A stretch of DNA of 64,000 bases from Paraburkholderia sp. IMGN_8 (GTDB lineage: Bacteria; Pseudomonadota; Gammaproteobacteria; Burkholderiales; Burkholderiaceae): assembly GCF_038050405.1 (NCBI RefSeq), contig NZ_CP150900.1, positions 2,852,001 through 2,916,000 on the forward strand, in the 5' to 3' direction. The notes under the pieces are model-generated. The model worked only from the letters and a program-made list of their open reading frames with translations. It ran no database searches and had not been told where the DNA came from. The position numbers and the translations under genes were made by a program. The first letter of the stretch is position 1. Every line of letters starts with the position of its first letter. Positions 55,476-63,487 of this stretch are shown here, one piece after another.

Positions 55476-55799
55476 CTAAGGCCTGACTTCGAGAGTAGCT
55501 GTTGCGCGCGTGTCGGTTGTAGCGACGACGTAGTCGTTCATCCGCTGCGCAGCCCAGGTCAGCATGCGTTCGGCGTGCTCGAGTCGCGCAAACTCGGCTC
55601 TGCCCCGCTCGGTCAGCACGGCAATATCGACAGGGGCATGAAAACCCGGAGCAGGCGCGACCGTGCGCTGCCGGACCGTGTCCATCAAACCCAGCGCCCG
55701 AAGATGTTGGAAGACGCCCGGCCGTCTGGCCCATGGCACCTGGCGATATTGCGCCCGCCGCAGCGCTTCAAGTACCGCTTCGTTGGAATACGTGGTCAT
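55476..55799 (-). CDS. Hypothetical protein, winged-helix-like
   Basis: 107 residues. Helical N-terminus (SNEAVLEALRRAQYRQVPWARRPGVFQHLRALGLMDTV, in parts) then VDIAVLTERGRAEFARLEHAERML, a pattern like the recognition helix and wing of small MarR/PadR-type folds (the LTERGRAEF element resembles LTxxGR at the wing end). No signal or membrane segment. It may be a small DNA-binding protein, but this rests on one motif. It is convergent with the gene at 54940. Confidence 0.6.
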   Translation of the reverse strand: MTTYSNEAVLEALRRAQYRQVPWARRPGVFQHLRALGLMDTVRQRTVAPAPGFHAPVDIAVLTERGRAEFARLEHAERMLTWAAQRMNDYVVATTDTRATATLEVRP

Positions 55800-56032
55800 C
55801 TCACTTCTTTCTTAAAGTGCAGCTATGACACATCTTTGCCCAACACGTCACCGCGCCACCAGTGATGCGCATAGCATCCGCTTATGGCTGAAAACCGGCT
55901 GCATGCGATGCATGCTAGCTCCCGCCAAATGCTGCTTGGTCTTGTTTTTCGGGATCCCCGTCTCAACGCATGATAGCGTTCTGTCCACAAGCCGACGATG
56001 CAACCGCTGCGGCGCGATAGCAAGCCAGTGGA

Positions 56033-56785
56033 TTGTCCCGAAAGTCATACGTTACCCCATTTAAATTGATTCTATTCACTTTATTAGCGCTTTTTTTTGC
56101 AGCAATCGTGCTATGGAAACGCGCCCGCCGGCACCTTGCAGTTTGCACGATCGCCCTGTTCTGGCTGCTCGCCGCCGGCTGGCTGACTGCTCCGTTGCTC
56201 GAACTGGCACAGCCGCATCGGCAGACAAACGCGCCCGCGAGGTTCGCGCCGCGCACGGCGATCATCATGCTGGGCGGCGGCACCGAATACGACGACGAAG
56301 ACGTGCTGGTTCCGCCGCGCGACGTGCTTGCGCGCATCGCCGTAAGCGCTGACAACTACGCCGCATGCAAACGCACGGCAACGACGTGCGAGGTGATCGT
56401 GAGCGGTGGCAATCCGCAGCGGCATCGAGCGACCGAAGCCGATACTTACCTGCCCTACCTGCTGCGCAAACAGGTGCCGCGCGCGGATATCGTGCTGGAA
56501 AACCGCAGCCGCACGACTTACGAAAACGCGCGCAACGTATCGGCTATCGTCGAACGCGCACGCTACGATTCGTTGATACTCGTCACCTCCGCGTATCAGA
56601 TGCCTCGCGCGTTGCTCGACTTCCAGCGCTTCGGGCTCGCGCCGCAACCGCTGATCTCAAGTGCGCGGCACGCACGTCTCGGTCTACTGCCGCGCTATGA
56701 CAATCTTGTGAATGCTGAGATCGCGCTGCACGAACTCATTGGAATTGCACAATTTCATGTCTATCGTGCAATCGGCTGGTTCTGA
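56033..56785 (+). CDS. YdcF/SanA-like membrane protein (DUF218)
   Basis: About 250 residues. Two membrane helices at the start (FKLILFTLLALFFAAIVLW; LAVCTIALFWLLAAGWL) are followed by the DUF218 domain: TAIIMLGGGTEYDDE (near 73-88), CEVIVSGGNPQRHRATEADTYLPYLL (in parts), VPRADIVLENRSRTTYENARNVSAIV, LILVTSAYQMPRALLDFQRFGL and the end LHELIGIAQFHVYRAIGWF. Related proteins (YdcF, SanA, ElyC) act in the envelope, in lipid-carrier or vancomycin-sensitivity phenotypes. The start is uncertain: a TTG at 56033 has no clear ribosome site, and another TTG lies 12 codons downstream. Confidence 0.85.
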   Translation: MSRKSYVTPFKLILFTLLALFFAAIVLWKRARRHLAVCTIALFWLLAAGWLTAPLLELAQPHRQTNAPARFAPRTAIIMLGGGTEYDDEDVLVPPRDVLARIAVSADNYAACKRTATTCEVIVSGGNPQRHRATEADTYLPYLLRKQVPRADIVLENRSRTTYENARNVSAIVERARYDSLILVTSAYQMPRALLDFQRFGLAPQPLISSARHARLGLLPRYDNLVNAEIALHELIGIAQFHVYRAIGWF

Positions 56786-56899
56786 ATGACCGCTGCAACG
56801 GGGACGTTATTTATTTAGAAATGCGAATATTTTTCAGCGTCGGCAATACACGACCGAGTTGTATGGAATCTCGTGACCGGTATTGGCTGCGGGCCGAAA

Positions 56900-56969
56900 G
56901 TAACAAGGTGTAACGAATTGTCATCGCCGTTACAAAATGTCCGCTGGAGCGGATATTGCTCGCTAGAAT
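56900..56969 (+). promoter_or_regulatory. Activator-type promoter upstream of the 57031 gene
   Basis: GTAAC at 56900-56904 and 56910-56914 are direct repeats ten bases apart (one helical turn), as in OmpR-family response regulator boxes. The second is also the left half of TGTAACG-N12-CGTTACA (56909-56934). A further dyad TCCGCT-GG-AGCGGA lies at 56940-56953. TAGAAT (56964-56969) can serve as -10, with no -35 match at the right distance. Confidence 0.5.
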
Positions 56970-57030
56970 GCATTGTCTTTCCGATTGGACAGGCAACTAC
57001 TCGGGTCCACAACCACTCTACGGAGGTAAC

Positions 57031-57276
57031 ATGAAGAAAGTGTCCCTGGCGATCCTGGTTTCCCTCAGCGCCGTAACGGGCGCGGCTTATGCGCAGGACA
57101 AGGGTGTCACGATGAGCACCGATCCGGCCAAGGCCGCCGACGTCGAACAGCGCGCGCAAGATTTGCAAAACCGGCAGCAGACAATGGAAAGCGCACCGGC
57201 CATGCCGGCCAAACAACATAAGATGGCCCCGCATCATCATAAGAAGGCCGCCAAGGCCGACGCCGCGAGTTCATAA
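57031..57276 (+). CDS. Small exported His/Lys-rich protein
   Basis: 81 residues from ATG 57031, with CGGAGGTAAC directly upstream. A signal peptide (KKVSLAILVSLSAVTGAAYAQ) is cleaved near residue 22. The mature part has a short helix (AADVEQRAQDLQNRQQTMES) and a basic, His-rich end (KQHKMAPHHHKKAAKADAASS, in parts). It is probably periplasmic. Its promoter looks response-regulator controlled, and a strong terminator follows, so it is a single-gene transcript. Function unknown; metal or stress response would fit the histidines but is a guess. Confidence 0.8.
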   Translation: MKKVSLAILVSLSAVTGAAYAQDKGVTMSTDPAKAADVEQRAQDLQNRQQTMESAPAMPAKQHKMAPHHHKKAAKADAASS

Positions 57277-57320
57277 GCGTAGTTGACCGCGTCACCTGCG
57301 GCCTCGCCGCGAAGGTGAAA

Positions 57321-57354
57321 AGCCGAAGCCGGCACCGCCGGTTTCGGCTTTTTT
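57321..57354 (+). terminator. Rho-independent terminator after the 57031 gene
   Basis: AGCCGAAGCCGG and CCGGTTTCGGCT pair over 12 bp (one G-T pair) with a five-base loop, followed by six T counting the last stem base. Confidence 0.9.
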
Positions 57355-57544
57355 GTTGTCTAATGGACTTGAGCGTGTTCGATGCGTGGCGTGCCGGCGC
57401 GCCGGCCGGGGCCTCGTTGAAGAAGCGCTGCCGGCGTGTCACACGCCCCTGCGCGCGGCGGACGGTATGCTAAAGTCGCGCACCGACCGGAAGCCCAACC
57501 GGAATCCCCCCACAACCCGTGCGCACCTTGGTGCGGAGGACAGC

Positions 57545-57802
57545 ATGAGCAACATCCAGCTAGATATCGAATGGACTGAAGCAGCATCCCGCAAAATCGA
57601 AAAACTGATGCCGCGTGGCGGTCAGGAAGCGTTCCTCGCGCTGCCGCCCGTCGAGTGCCTGCCGATGGAAGGTGACGTGCTGTTTCTCGGCCCGGACGGC
57701 AAGCAGCAACCGTTCATCGTCGCCGAGCGCCAATATCATCACGATGGCGACGCCGACTGGACCATCATCCTGATTCTCGACGTCCCGCAAGCAACTCACT
57801 AA
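57545..57802 (+). CDS. Small conserved cytoplasmic protein
   Basis: 85 residues with GGAGGACAGC before the ATG. The sequence is beta-rich: NIQLDIEWTEAASRKIEKLMPRGG, LPPVECLPMEGDVLFLGPDGKQQPFIVAERQYHH (in parts), DWTIILILDVPQ. No signal peptide, helix span or catalytic motif. I do not recognise a named family, though the length and even composition suggest a genuine conserved protein. A longer frame reading upstream passes through the preceding terminator and is not supported. Confidence 0.72.
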   Translation: MSNIQLDIEWTEAASRKIEKLMPRGGQEAFLALPPVECLPMEGDVLFLGPDGKQQPFIVAERQYHHDGDADWTIILILDVPQATH

Positions 57803-57932
57803 AAGCAAACGGCGAGCGACGCACAGGCCAGATCTGGCCAGGCAGCCCGCTCGCCGTTACCGGGCGGTTCACATCCTGCTGAACCGCCTTTCAGCCGCTT
57901 TGTACCCTGCTTTACACTCCGCTTTACGCTCT

Positions 57933-58223
57933 CTACGCAATCTTCGACACGACGCGAATTTCCGCGTGTTCGACCCAATCCGCAACTGTTTTCCTGTAAG
58001 CCGCGATGTGCGCGGATCTGGCATGCGCGGCCAGCGCGTCCTGGCTTTCCCAACGCTCGACAAACACGAACCGGCGCGGCTCCTGCACGTCGCGATGCAG
58101 GTCGTATTGAAGCGCGCCCTGCTCTTTGCGCGTCGGCCCGACGATGCCCTCGAGCGCCTCACGCAATTGCTCTTCATAGCCCGGCTTTGCCACCGAGATT
58201 GCGACCACCGCGATTTCCGCCAT
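57933..58223 (-). CDS. ABM-domain monooxygenase-like protein
   Basis: 96 residues from ATG 58221-58223 with GGAG upstream. It is a single antibiotic-biosynthesis-monooxygenase (dimeric alpha-beta barrel) domain: AEIAVVAISVAKPGYEEQLREALEGIV, KEQGALQYDLHRDVQEPRRFVFVERWESQDALAAHARSAHIAAY (in parts), where the YDLH...ERW pattern is diagnostic. YgiN-like members oxidise quinols; others bind heme. With no neighbours in a pathway the substrate is unknown. Confidence 0.9.
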   Translation of the reverse strand: MAEIAVVAISVAKPGYEEQLREALEGIVGPTRKEQGALQYDLHRDVQEPRRFVFVERWESQDALAAHARSAHIAAYRKTVADWVEHAEIRVVSKIA

Positions 58224-58697
58224 GCTTGATCTCCGTTTCACGAAAATCAGCAGCATACCCGCCGCCCGGCAAACGTGCAGGCGGCCAAAGACCTGCCGCC
58301 CGCTAAACGTCTGAGCACCGTCCTCACCTGGAGTTTGGCGGGCATCCGCTTGCCGCCCTGTTACGCTGGGCCTCATACGCTTGACTCATACGCTTGATTC
58401 ATGGGCTCAGATGCGCCCGGCAAACGTCTGCGAAGCGCTCGCAGCCGTGCCCAACCCACGCGCCGGTGGCCGGTTTACCGCGAATCAGCCATTGCCCGCG
58501 TCTGTGATAACGCGCACATTCATGCGAAGTACGAACTGTTAGACTGGTTTGACTAATCCGCCGGAGTCCAGCATGGCTGGCATCGCTCTCCGCGTTCCCG
58601 GGCCTTGCCCGCATCACCCTGCCAACGCTTGGCCTGTGCATCCGTTGCGCGCAAAATCTGCTTGTGCGCCCCATCACCCGCTTGCTGTGATGTCCTT
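58224..58697. other. Gap before the EAL gene
   Basis: 474 bases with no supported gene. A small tandem repeat, CATACGCTTGACT then CATACGCTTGATT (58374-58399), is the only structure I see; the promoter of the EAL gene was not identified. Confidence 0.5.
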
Positions 58698-60020
58698 ATG
58701 CCCGCTCTCATGCCCGCCCTTATGCCAACCGTCAGTGAATTGACCCTGAGCGGCCTGCTCCCGCATCTGGTCCGGGACGAGTCCGGCTGGACCGCGACAT
58801 GGCGCGCGTTGACCTTGCATAGCGTATTCCAGCCGGTGCTGTCGGTGACGCACCAATGCGTGGTCGGCTATGAGGGACTGCTGCGCGCGTTCGATCCGGT
58901 CGGCTTGCCGGTGTCGCCGGAGGTGCTGTTTTCCGGTACCCGCTCGGCCGCCGAGGCCCGCGAACTCGACCGCATCGCGCGCTGCCTGCATGTGGCAAAT
59001 TTCATGGAGCAAGGCATCGAGACAGGTTGGCTATTTCTGAACACGCGTCCACAGGTGTTCGAAACCGGCTGGCCGCAGCGCACCTTTATCGACGAGCTTT
59101 CGGCGCACTTCGGCCTGCCGCAGGAGCGCATCGTGATCGAAGTGCTCGAACAGCCGGCCGACGACGAATCCGCCGTCGCGAGCATGCTCGCCGCCTCGCA
59201 GCCGCGTGACTTCCTGATCGCGATCGACGACTTCGGCACCGGCTTTTCGAACTTCGACCGCGTGTGGCGCTTCCGCCCCGACATCGTCAAGCTCGACCGC
59301 TCGCTGGTAGCGCGCGCCGGCAAGCGCAAAGGCGACGACTCGATGATCAGCCACCTGATCGCGATGCTGCATCAGTCCGGCACGCTGGTGCTGGCCGAAG
59401 GCGTCGAAACCGACGAAGAACTGATGATCCTGATGCAGGCCGACGTCGATTTTGTGCAGGGTTTCTGGCTCGGCCAGCCGAAGGGCTCGGTGCAGGCAGC
59501 GTGCGCGAAGGTGCCCGCGCTGATCGAATCGATCTGGAGTAAGTTCGCCGATTACGAACGCGTCCATGCCGGCCACCAGCGGCTCGGCTTCGAAGGTTTC
59601 GCCGAAGCGGTGCTGGCCGCCGCCGACACGTTCAAAGCGACCGGCGATCTGCAGCAGGCGGCGCAAAACATCTGGCATTTGCGCGAGGCGCGCCGGGTGT
59701 TCGTCACCGACGGTCAGGGCGAACAGACTCAGCCATCGGTAACGGCCGCCTCGGTGCCGCCGCCACCGCTGCGGCTCGCGCCGCTCTACACCGACACGCG
59801 CAGCAACTGGTCGCGGCGCACCTATTTCAAGCATGCTTTGGCCGCTCCAGGACGTGTCGCAATGATGGGTCCTCATTATTCGCTGGCCGACGGCGAGGAC
59901 TGCTATACCGCGGCGATCGCGTTCGAGCGCGACGGCGACACCCACGTGCTTTGCGTCGACTTCGTGCCGACACCCTTGCCGGGCGGTGTGCGCTCCGCAG
60001 GCCGGGGCGGCAAGCGCTGA
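58698..60020 (+). CDS. EAL-domain c-di-GMP phosphodiesterase with C-terminal sensor domain
   Basis: About 440 residues. The EAL domain (40-260) keeps the catalytic set in variant form: YEGLLR (EGL for EAL, Glu59), LFLNTRP (metal-binding Asn near 115), VIEVLEQ, IDDFGTGFSNF (Asp177-Asp178 and loop 6), VKLDRS and LAEGVET. It could therefore hydrolyse c-di-GMP. The C-terminal 110 residues (LYTDTRSNWSRRTYFKHALAAPGRV, in parts; YSLADGEDCYTAAIAFERDG) resemble the PAS/Cache-like domain found after EAL in YkuI. There is no GGDEF domain and no membrane segment. The start is one of three nearby ATGs (58698, 58710, 58722), none with a good ribosome site. It may tune attachment or pilus behaviour, but nothing links it directly. 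Confidence 0.92.
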   Translation: MPALMPALMPTVSELTLSGLLPHLVRDESGWTATWRALTLHSVFQPVLSVTHQCVVGYEGLLRAFDPVGLPVSPEVLFSGTRSAAEARELDRIARCLHVANFMEQGIETGWLFLNTRPQVFETGWPQRTFIDELSAHFGLPQERIVIEVLEQPADDESAVASMLAASQPRDFLIAIDDFGTGFSNFDRVWRFRPDIVKLDRSLVARAGKRKGDDSMISHLIAMLHQSGTLVLAEGVETDEELMILMQADVDFVQGFWLGQPKGSVQAACAKVPALIESIWSKFADYERVHAGHQRLGFEGFAEAVLAAADTFKATGDLQQAAQNIWHLREARRVFVTDGQGEQTQPSVTAASVPPPPLRLAPLYTDTRSNWSRRTYFKHALAAPGRVAMMGPHYSLADGEDCYTAAIAFERDGDTHVLCVDFVPTPLPGGVRSAGRGGKR

Positions 60021-60023
60021 GCC

Positions 60024-60428
60024 TTAATCGTCCACCCGGCCGCGGCCGGATTTAATCTCACTGCGTTTCGCCTTGCCGTCGAGGCGGCGCAGATTCGACG
60101 CGCGCGTCGGCCGGGTCGCGACGCGCGGCTTGCGCGTCACGCTGACGCTTTCGATCAGTTCATCGAGCCGCGCCAATGCCGCCGCGCGATTCATCTCCTG
60201 GGTGCGATGCTCCTGCGCCTTGATGATCACGACGCCGTCGCGCGTGAGCCGATGGTCGGACAACGCCAGCAGACGCATCTTCAGCACCTCCGGCAACGAC
60301 GAAGCCTGAACGTCGAAACGCAGGTGGATAGCGCTCGACACCTTGTTGACGTTCTGACCGCCCGCCCCTTGCGCGCGCACTGCGGTCAATTCGATTTCAT
60401 TCGGCGGGATCGGATAACGGGAGGTCAT
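60024..60428 (-). CDS. arfB: Alternative ribosome-rescue factor ArfB (YaeJ)
   Basis: 134 residues from ATG 60426-60428. The catalytic GGQ loop is in VRAQGAGGQNVNKVSSAIHLRF (in parts, residues 19-40), followed by the RF-1-like fold (LLALSDHRLTRDGVVIIKAQEHRTQEMNRAAALARL, in parts) and the basic C-terminal tail (KPRVATRPTRASNLRRLDGKAKRSEIKSGRGR, in parts) that enters the empty mRNA channel. It hydrolyses peptidyl-tRNA on stalled ribosomes. Convergent with the EAL gene, three bases apart. Confidence 0.95.
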   Translation of the reverse strand: MTSRYPIPPNEIELTAVRAQGAGGQNVNKVSSAIHLRFDVQASSLPEVLKMRLLALSDHRLTRDGVVIIKAQEHRTQEMNRAAALARLDELIESVSVTRKPRVATRPTRASNLRRLDGKAKRSEIKSGRGRVDD

Positions 60429-60588
60429 GACGCAATAAAGGGCTAAGAACACGCAAGTGTACACAGGGCGGATCGACTACCGACGACGACTATCGGCTAT
60501 CGACCGCGCCCACCGATGCGAAAAACTATTTGCGTGCGAACGGCCAGTTCATCGATACTGCAGTTTTCCGCTTACAGCGTAAATTCAT

Positions 60589-61230
60589 ATGAAGCTCCGC
60601 CCGGGTTTTGTGCTGGAACTAGCCGTTAACTTCCTGCTGCCGTGGCTCGCTTACCGGTTCGCACTGCCTCATCTGGGCGAGACGGGCGCGCTAATCGCAT
60701 CCGCTGTGCCGCCGATCGTCTGGAGCCTGATCGAGCTGGCGCGATTCCGCCGCGTCGACGCGTTGAGCGTCGTGGTCGTGGCCGGCATCGTACTGTCGGT
60801 CGCGGCGATGGCGCTGGGCGGCAGTCCACGCATGCTGTTGCTGCGTGAGTCGCTGGTGTCCGGCGCGGTGGGCGTGGTGTTTCTGTTGTCGTTGCCGATG
60901 CGCCGTCCGCTGATCTTCTTTCTCGCGCGCGCCACTGTCGCCCGTGAAATGGAAGGCGGCGCAGCGCGCTTCGAGGCACTGTGGCGCGAGCGCCCTGCGC
61001 TCGCTACTTCGCTGCGGCTGATGACGCTGGTGTGGGGAGTCGGCCTGACCGGCGAAACCGCGCTGCGTGCATGGATGGCCCTCACGTGGCCGATCGAGCG
61101 CTTCCTGGTGGTCTCGCCGTTCATCGGCTACGGCATCTACGGCGGCTTGACGCTGTGGACGCTGTGGTATCGCAAGACCATGCGCAGCCGGGTCGAGGCG
61201 CGCGTGCAGCCGGACGGCATCGCGAGCTGA
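60589..61230 (+). CDS. Integral membrane protein, VC0807-like
   Basis: 213 residues with five or six membrane helices: FVLELAVNFLLPWLAYRF, ALIASAVPPIVWSLIELA, ALSVVVVAGIVLSVAAMALGG, LVSGAVGVVFLLSLPM, and helices near 150-195. The cytoplasmic loop MRRPLIFFLARATVAREMEGG is the most characteristic part and recalls the VC0807 family. There is no known function. The ribosome site is weak. It faces recD convergently, 70 bases away. Confidence 0.8.
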   Translation: MKLRPGFVLELAVNFLLPWLAYRFALPHLGETGALIASAVPPIVWSLIELARFRRVDALSVVVVAGIVLSVAAMALGGSPRMLLLRESLVSGAVGVVFLLSLPMRRPLIFFLARATVAREMEGGAARFEALWRERPALATSLRLMTLVWGVGLTGETALRAWMALTWPIERFLVVSPFIGYGIYGGLTLWTLWYRKTMRSRVEARVQPDGIAS

Positions 61231-61300
61231 GCGGGGCGGGCTACTCGGCTGCTCCGGGTACTCCGGCGTGCCGTGCATCAACCCCGCCCGCGCCATATTC

Positions 61301-63487
61301 CTACGCACCGCGCCACGCCTCGGCAATTCGTGCGGCCAGCCCAGAGTCACGCTGCGTGGGTGTCGCGATAGCCTGCGCCAGCACGGCGCGCGCGCCGATC
61401 ACTTCAACCCGTTCACGCGCGCGGGTAATCGCCGTATACACGAGTTCACGCGACAACACCCGGCTGAACACCGACGGCAACATCAACACCGCGTGTTCGA
61501 ACTCCGAGCCCTGCGACTTGTGAACCGTCAACGCGAAGGCGGTGTCGTGCGGCGGGAGCGCCGCAGGCGACACCGCGCGCAGACCGCCGTCGCCGGTGCG
61601 GAAATACACTCGCAATGCGCCGCCGGCACCTGGCATCGCAATCCCGATGTCGCCGTTGAACAGACCGAGCGCGTAGTCGTTGCGCGTCACCATCACTGGC
61701 CGGCCGGCGAACCACTGCGCGCCGACCGCCAGCGTCACGCCCGCCGTGCGCCGCACCTGCGCGGCCATCGATGCATTCACCTGATCGACGCCACGCGGCC
61801 CCGAACGCGTCGCGCACAAAATACGAAATCGGTTCAACGCGTCGAAGAGCGGCAACGGATCCGGCGTGCCGGCCGCGAGCGCTGCGGCAAGCGCGTCGGC
61901 ATACGGTGCAAAGCCTGCTGCGAGACGCGCGACGGTGCGCTCGGCCAGCGTCGCGTGGGTGTCTTCGTGCAGCGCCGCGGCGCAGGGTTCGGCAGGATCG
62001 ATGCGCAGCACGTCTAGCGCCGTCTCGGCGGAGCCGTTGCGGATCGCGAGCGATAAGCGTCCGATCGGCGATTCGAGACCGAATCGATAGTTGCGTTCGA
62101 GCCAGACGACGCTGTCGGCAAGCGGGCGCTGCCTGGGCGATGCCGGCGCGGTTGTGGGATTGGCGGCGCTTGCAAACGGATCGTCTGGAGGCGCATCGAA
62201 GCGGTCTGGCTCGTCCACGTATGCGAACAGGTCGTGTGGTGGCGCATCGAGGCCGTGTGACGCGCCGGCATGCGCGAACGGATCGCCAGGTCCCGCATCG
62301 AAGCCGCTCGCGGTCCCCGGCAATGCCTGAGACAGGCGCGCCGCTTCAATGCCTAGCGCGCCGGCGATCCGCTGCAGCCCTGCTTGCGTAAAAGCCGGCC
62401 GTGCGCTGAGTTCGGCGAATACCGCGCCGGCCTCGACGGCCGCCAGCTGATCCTTGTCGCCGAGCATCACGAGACGCGTCTGCGGCGCGATGGCATCGAG
62501 CAGATGCGCCGCCATGGCGACGTCGATCATCGACGCCTCGTCGATCACGACGACGTCGTAAGGCAGCGGATTGTCGCGATGATGCCGGAAGCGCCCGCCC
62601 GGCCCGGAACCGAGCAGCCGATGCAAGGTGTACGAAGTCTGCGGCAACCGCGCGGCGAGCTCCGGCGGCAAATCGCCGGCGCGCGCGAGCAAGGCTTCCT
62701 GCATCCGCTGGGCCGCCTTGCCAGTGGGCGCAGCCAGCGCAATTCGCAGATCGGCGCGTGCATCCAGCAGGCAGGCCAGCACGCCGACCACGGTGGTGGT
62801 CTTGCCGGTGCCGGGACCGCCGCTGACGATCGTGAGCCGCCCGGACAGCGCCATCACTGCGGCGACACGCTGCCAGTCGATCGCGTCGTCCTGGGGCGGG
62901 CCGAAGTAGCGCAGCAGGCGCTCGCGCAGCGTCTGCGAGGTTGCGTTGGCGTTCGCATCGGCGTTAGCGCGGCCGCTGGCATTCGCATTGGCGCCCGCGT
63001 TGCCAGCACGGAGCTTGCCGTCGCGCGCGTGCGTATCCGTCTGCCCTACACCTGCATCCTCCGCCGCATGCGCCACCAGCGAGCGCGCGAGGCGCCGCTC
63101 GTAATCGTAGTAGCGCGCGAGATAGAGCCGCCCTTGCCCGTCGATCACCAGCGGACGCAGTGCCGCCGCGCTTTGCGAACCGTCGCTGGCCATCCCGCTT
63201 GCGAACAGCGCCGCGCGCACGTCGGCGCTCGATGCGCCGGAGCGCCGAGCAAGCGCCGGAAGCGGTACGCAAACGTGTCCTTCGTCAGTCGCCAGGCTCG
63301 CGGCGAAGGCTGCACGCGCAGCCCACTTCACCGCCTCTGCCGACGCGCCGCCGCGCCGCGCCAGCGTGCCGATGCGGCGCGCGAATCCTTCGGCGAGCGC
63401 GGTGCTGAAATCAGCCGGCGCAGGCGCGTTCACCTCGATATCGTCGAGCGCCGGCGGCGCGACTGACGTCTGATCGAACGTGCTCAT
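61301..63487 (-). CDS. recD: Exodeoxyribonuclease V alpha subunit RecD
   Basis: 728 residues, longer than the roughly 600 of E. coli. ATG 63485-63487 overlaps the recB stop (ATGA). Helicase motifs: Walker A SGGPGTGKTT (222-231), motif Ia ALAAPTGKAAQRMQEAL, Walker B VVVIDEASMID (312-322), VMLGDKDQLAAVEAG, then the C-terminal FALTVHKSQGSEFEHAVLML and LVYTAITRARERVEVIG. It is the fast 5'-3' motor of RecBCD in double-strand-break repair. Two low-complexity insertions stand out: an Asn/Ala stretch (161-184) and three degenerate repeats DAPPxDxFA (about 385-455) between motifs III and IV. Confidence 0.96.
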   Translation of the reverse strand: MSTFDQTSVAPPALDDIEVNAPAPADFSTALAEGFARRIGTLARRGGASAEAVKWAARAAFAASLATDEGHVCVPLPALARRSGASSADVRAALFASGMASDGSQSAAALRPLVIDGQGRLYLARYYDYERRLARSLVAHAAEDAGVGQTDTHARDGKLRAGNAGANANASGRANADANANATSQTLRERLLRYFGPPQDDAIDWQRVAAVMALSGRLTIVSGGPGTGKTTTVVGVLACLLDARADLRIALAAPTGKAAQRMQEALLARAGDLPPELAARLPQTSYTLHRLLGSGPGGRFRHHRDNPLPYDVVVIDEASMIDVAMAAHLLDAIAPQTRLVMLGDKDQLAAVEAGAVFAELSARPAFTQAGLQRIAGALGIEAARLSQALPGTASGFDAGPGDPFAHAGASHGLDAPPHDLFAYVDEPDRFDAPPDDPFASAANPTTAPASPRQRPLADSVVWLERNYRFGLESPIGRLSLAIRNGSAETALDVLRIDPAEPCAAALHEDTHATLAERTVARLAAGFAPYADALAAALAAGTPDPLPLFDALNRFRILCATRSGPRGVDQVNASMAAQVRRTAGVTLAVGAQWFAGRPVMVTRNDYALGLFNGDIGIAMPGAGGALRVYFRTGDGGLRAVSPAALPPHDTAFALTVHKSQGSEFEHAVLMLPSVFSRVLSRELVYTAITRARERVEVIGARAVLAQAIATPTQRDSGLAARIAEAWRGA
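62123..62335 (-). repeat. Low-complexity insertion in recD
   Basis: Encodes residues about 385-455 with repeated FDAGPGDPFA, LDAPPHDLFA, FDAPPDDPFA units. The helicase motifs on both sides are intact, so it is probably a surface loop. Confidence 0.7.
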
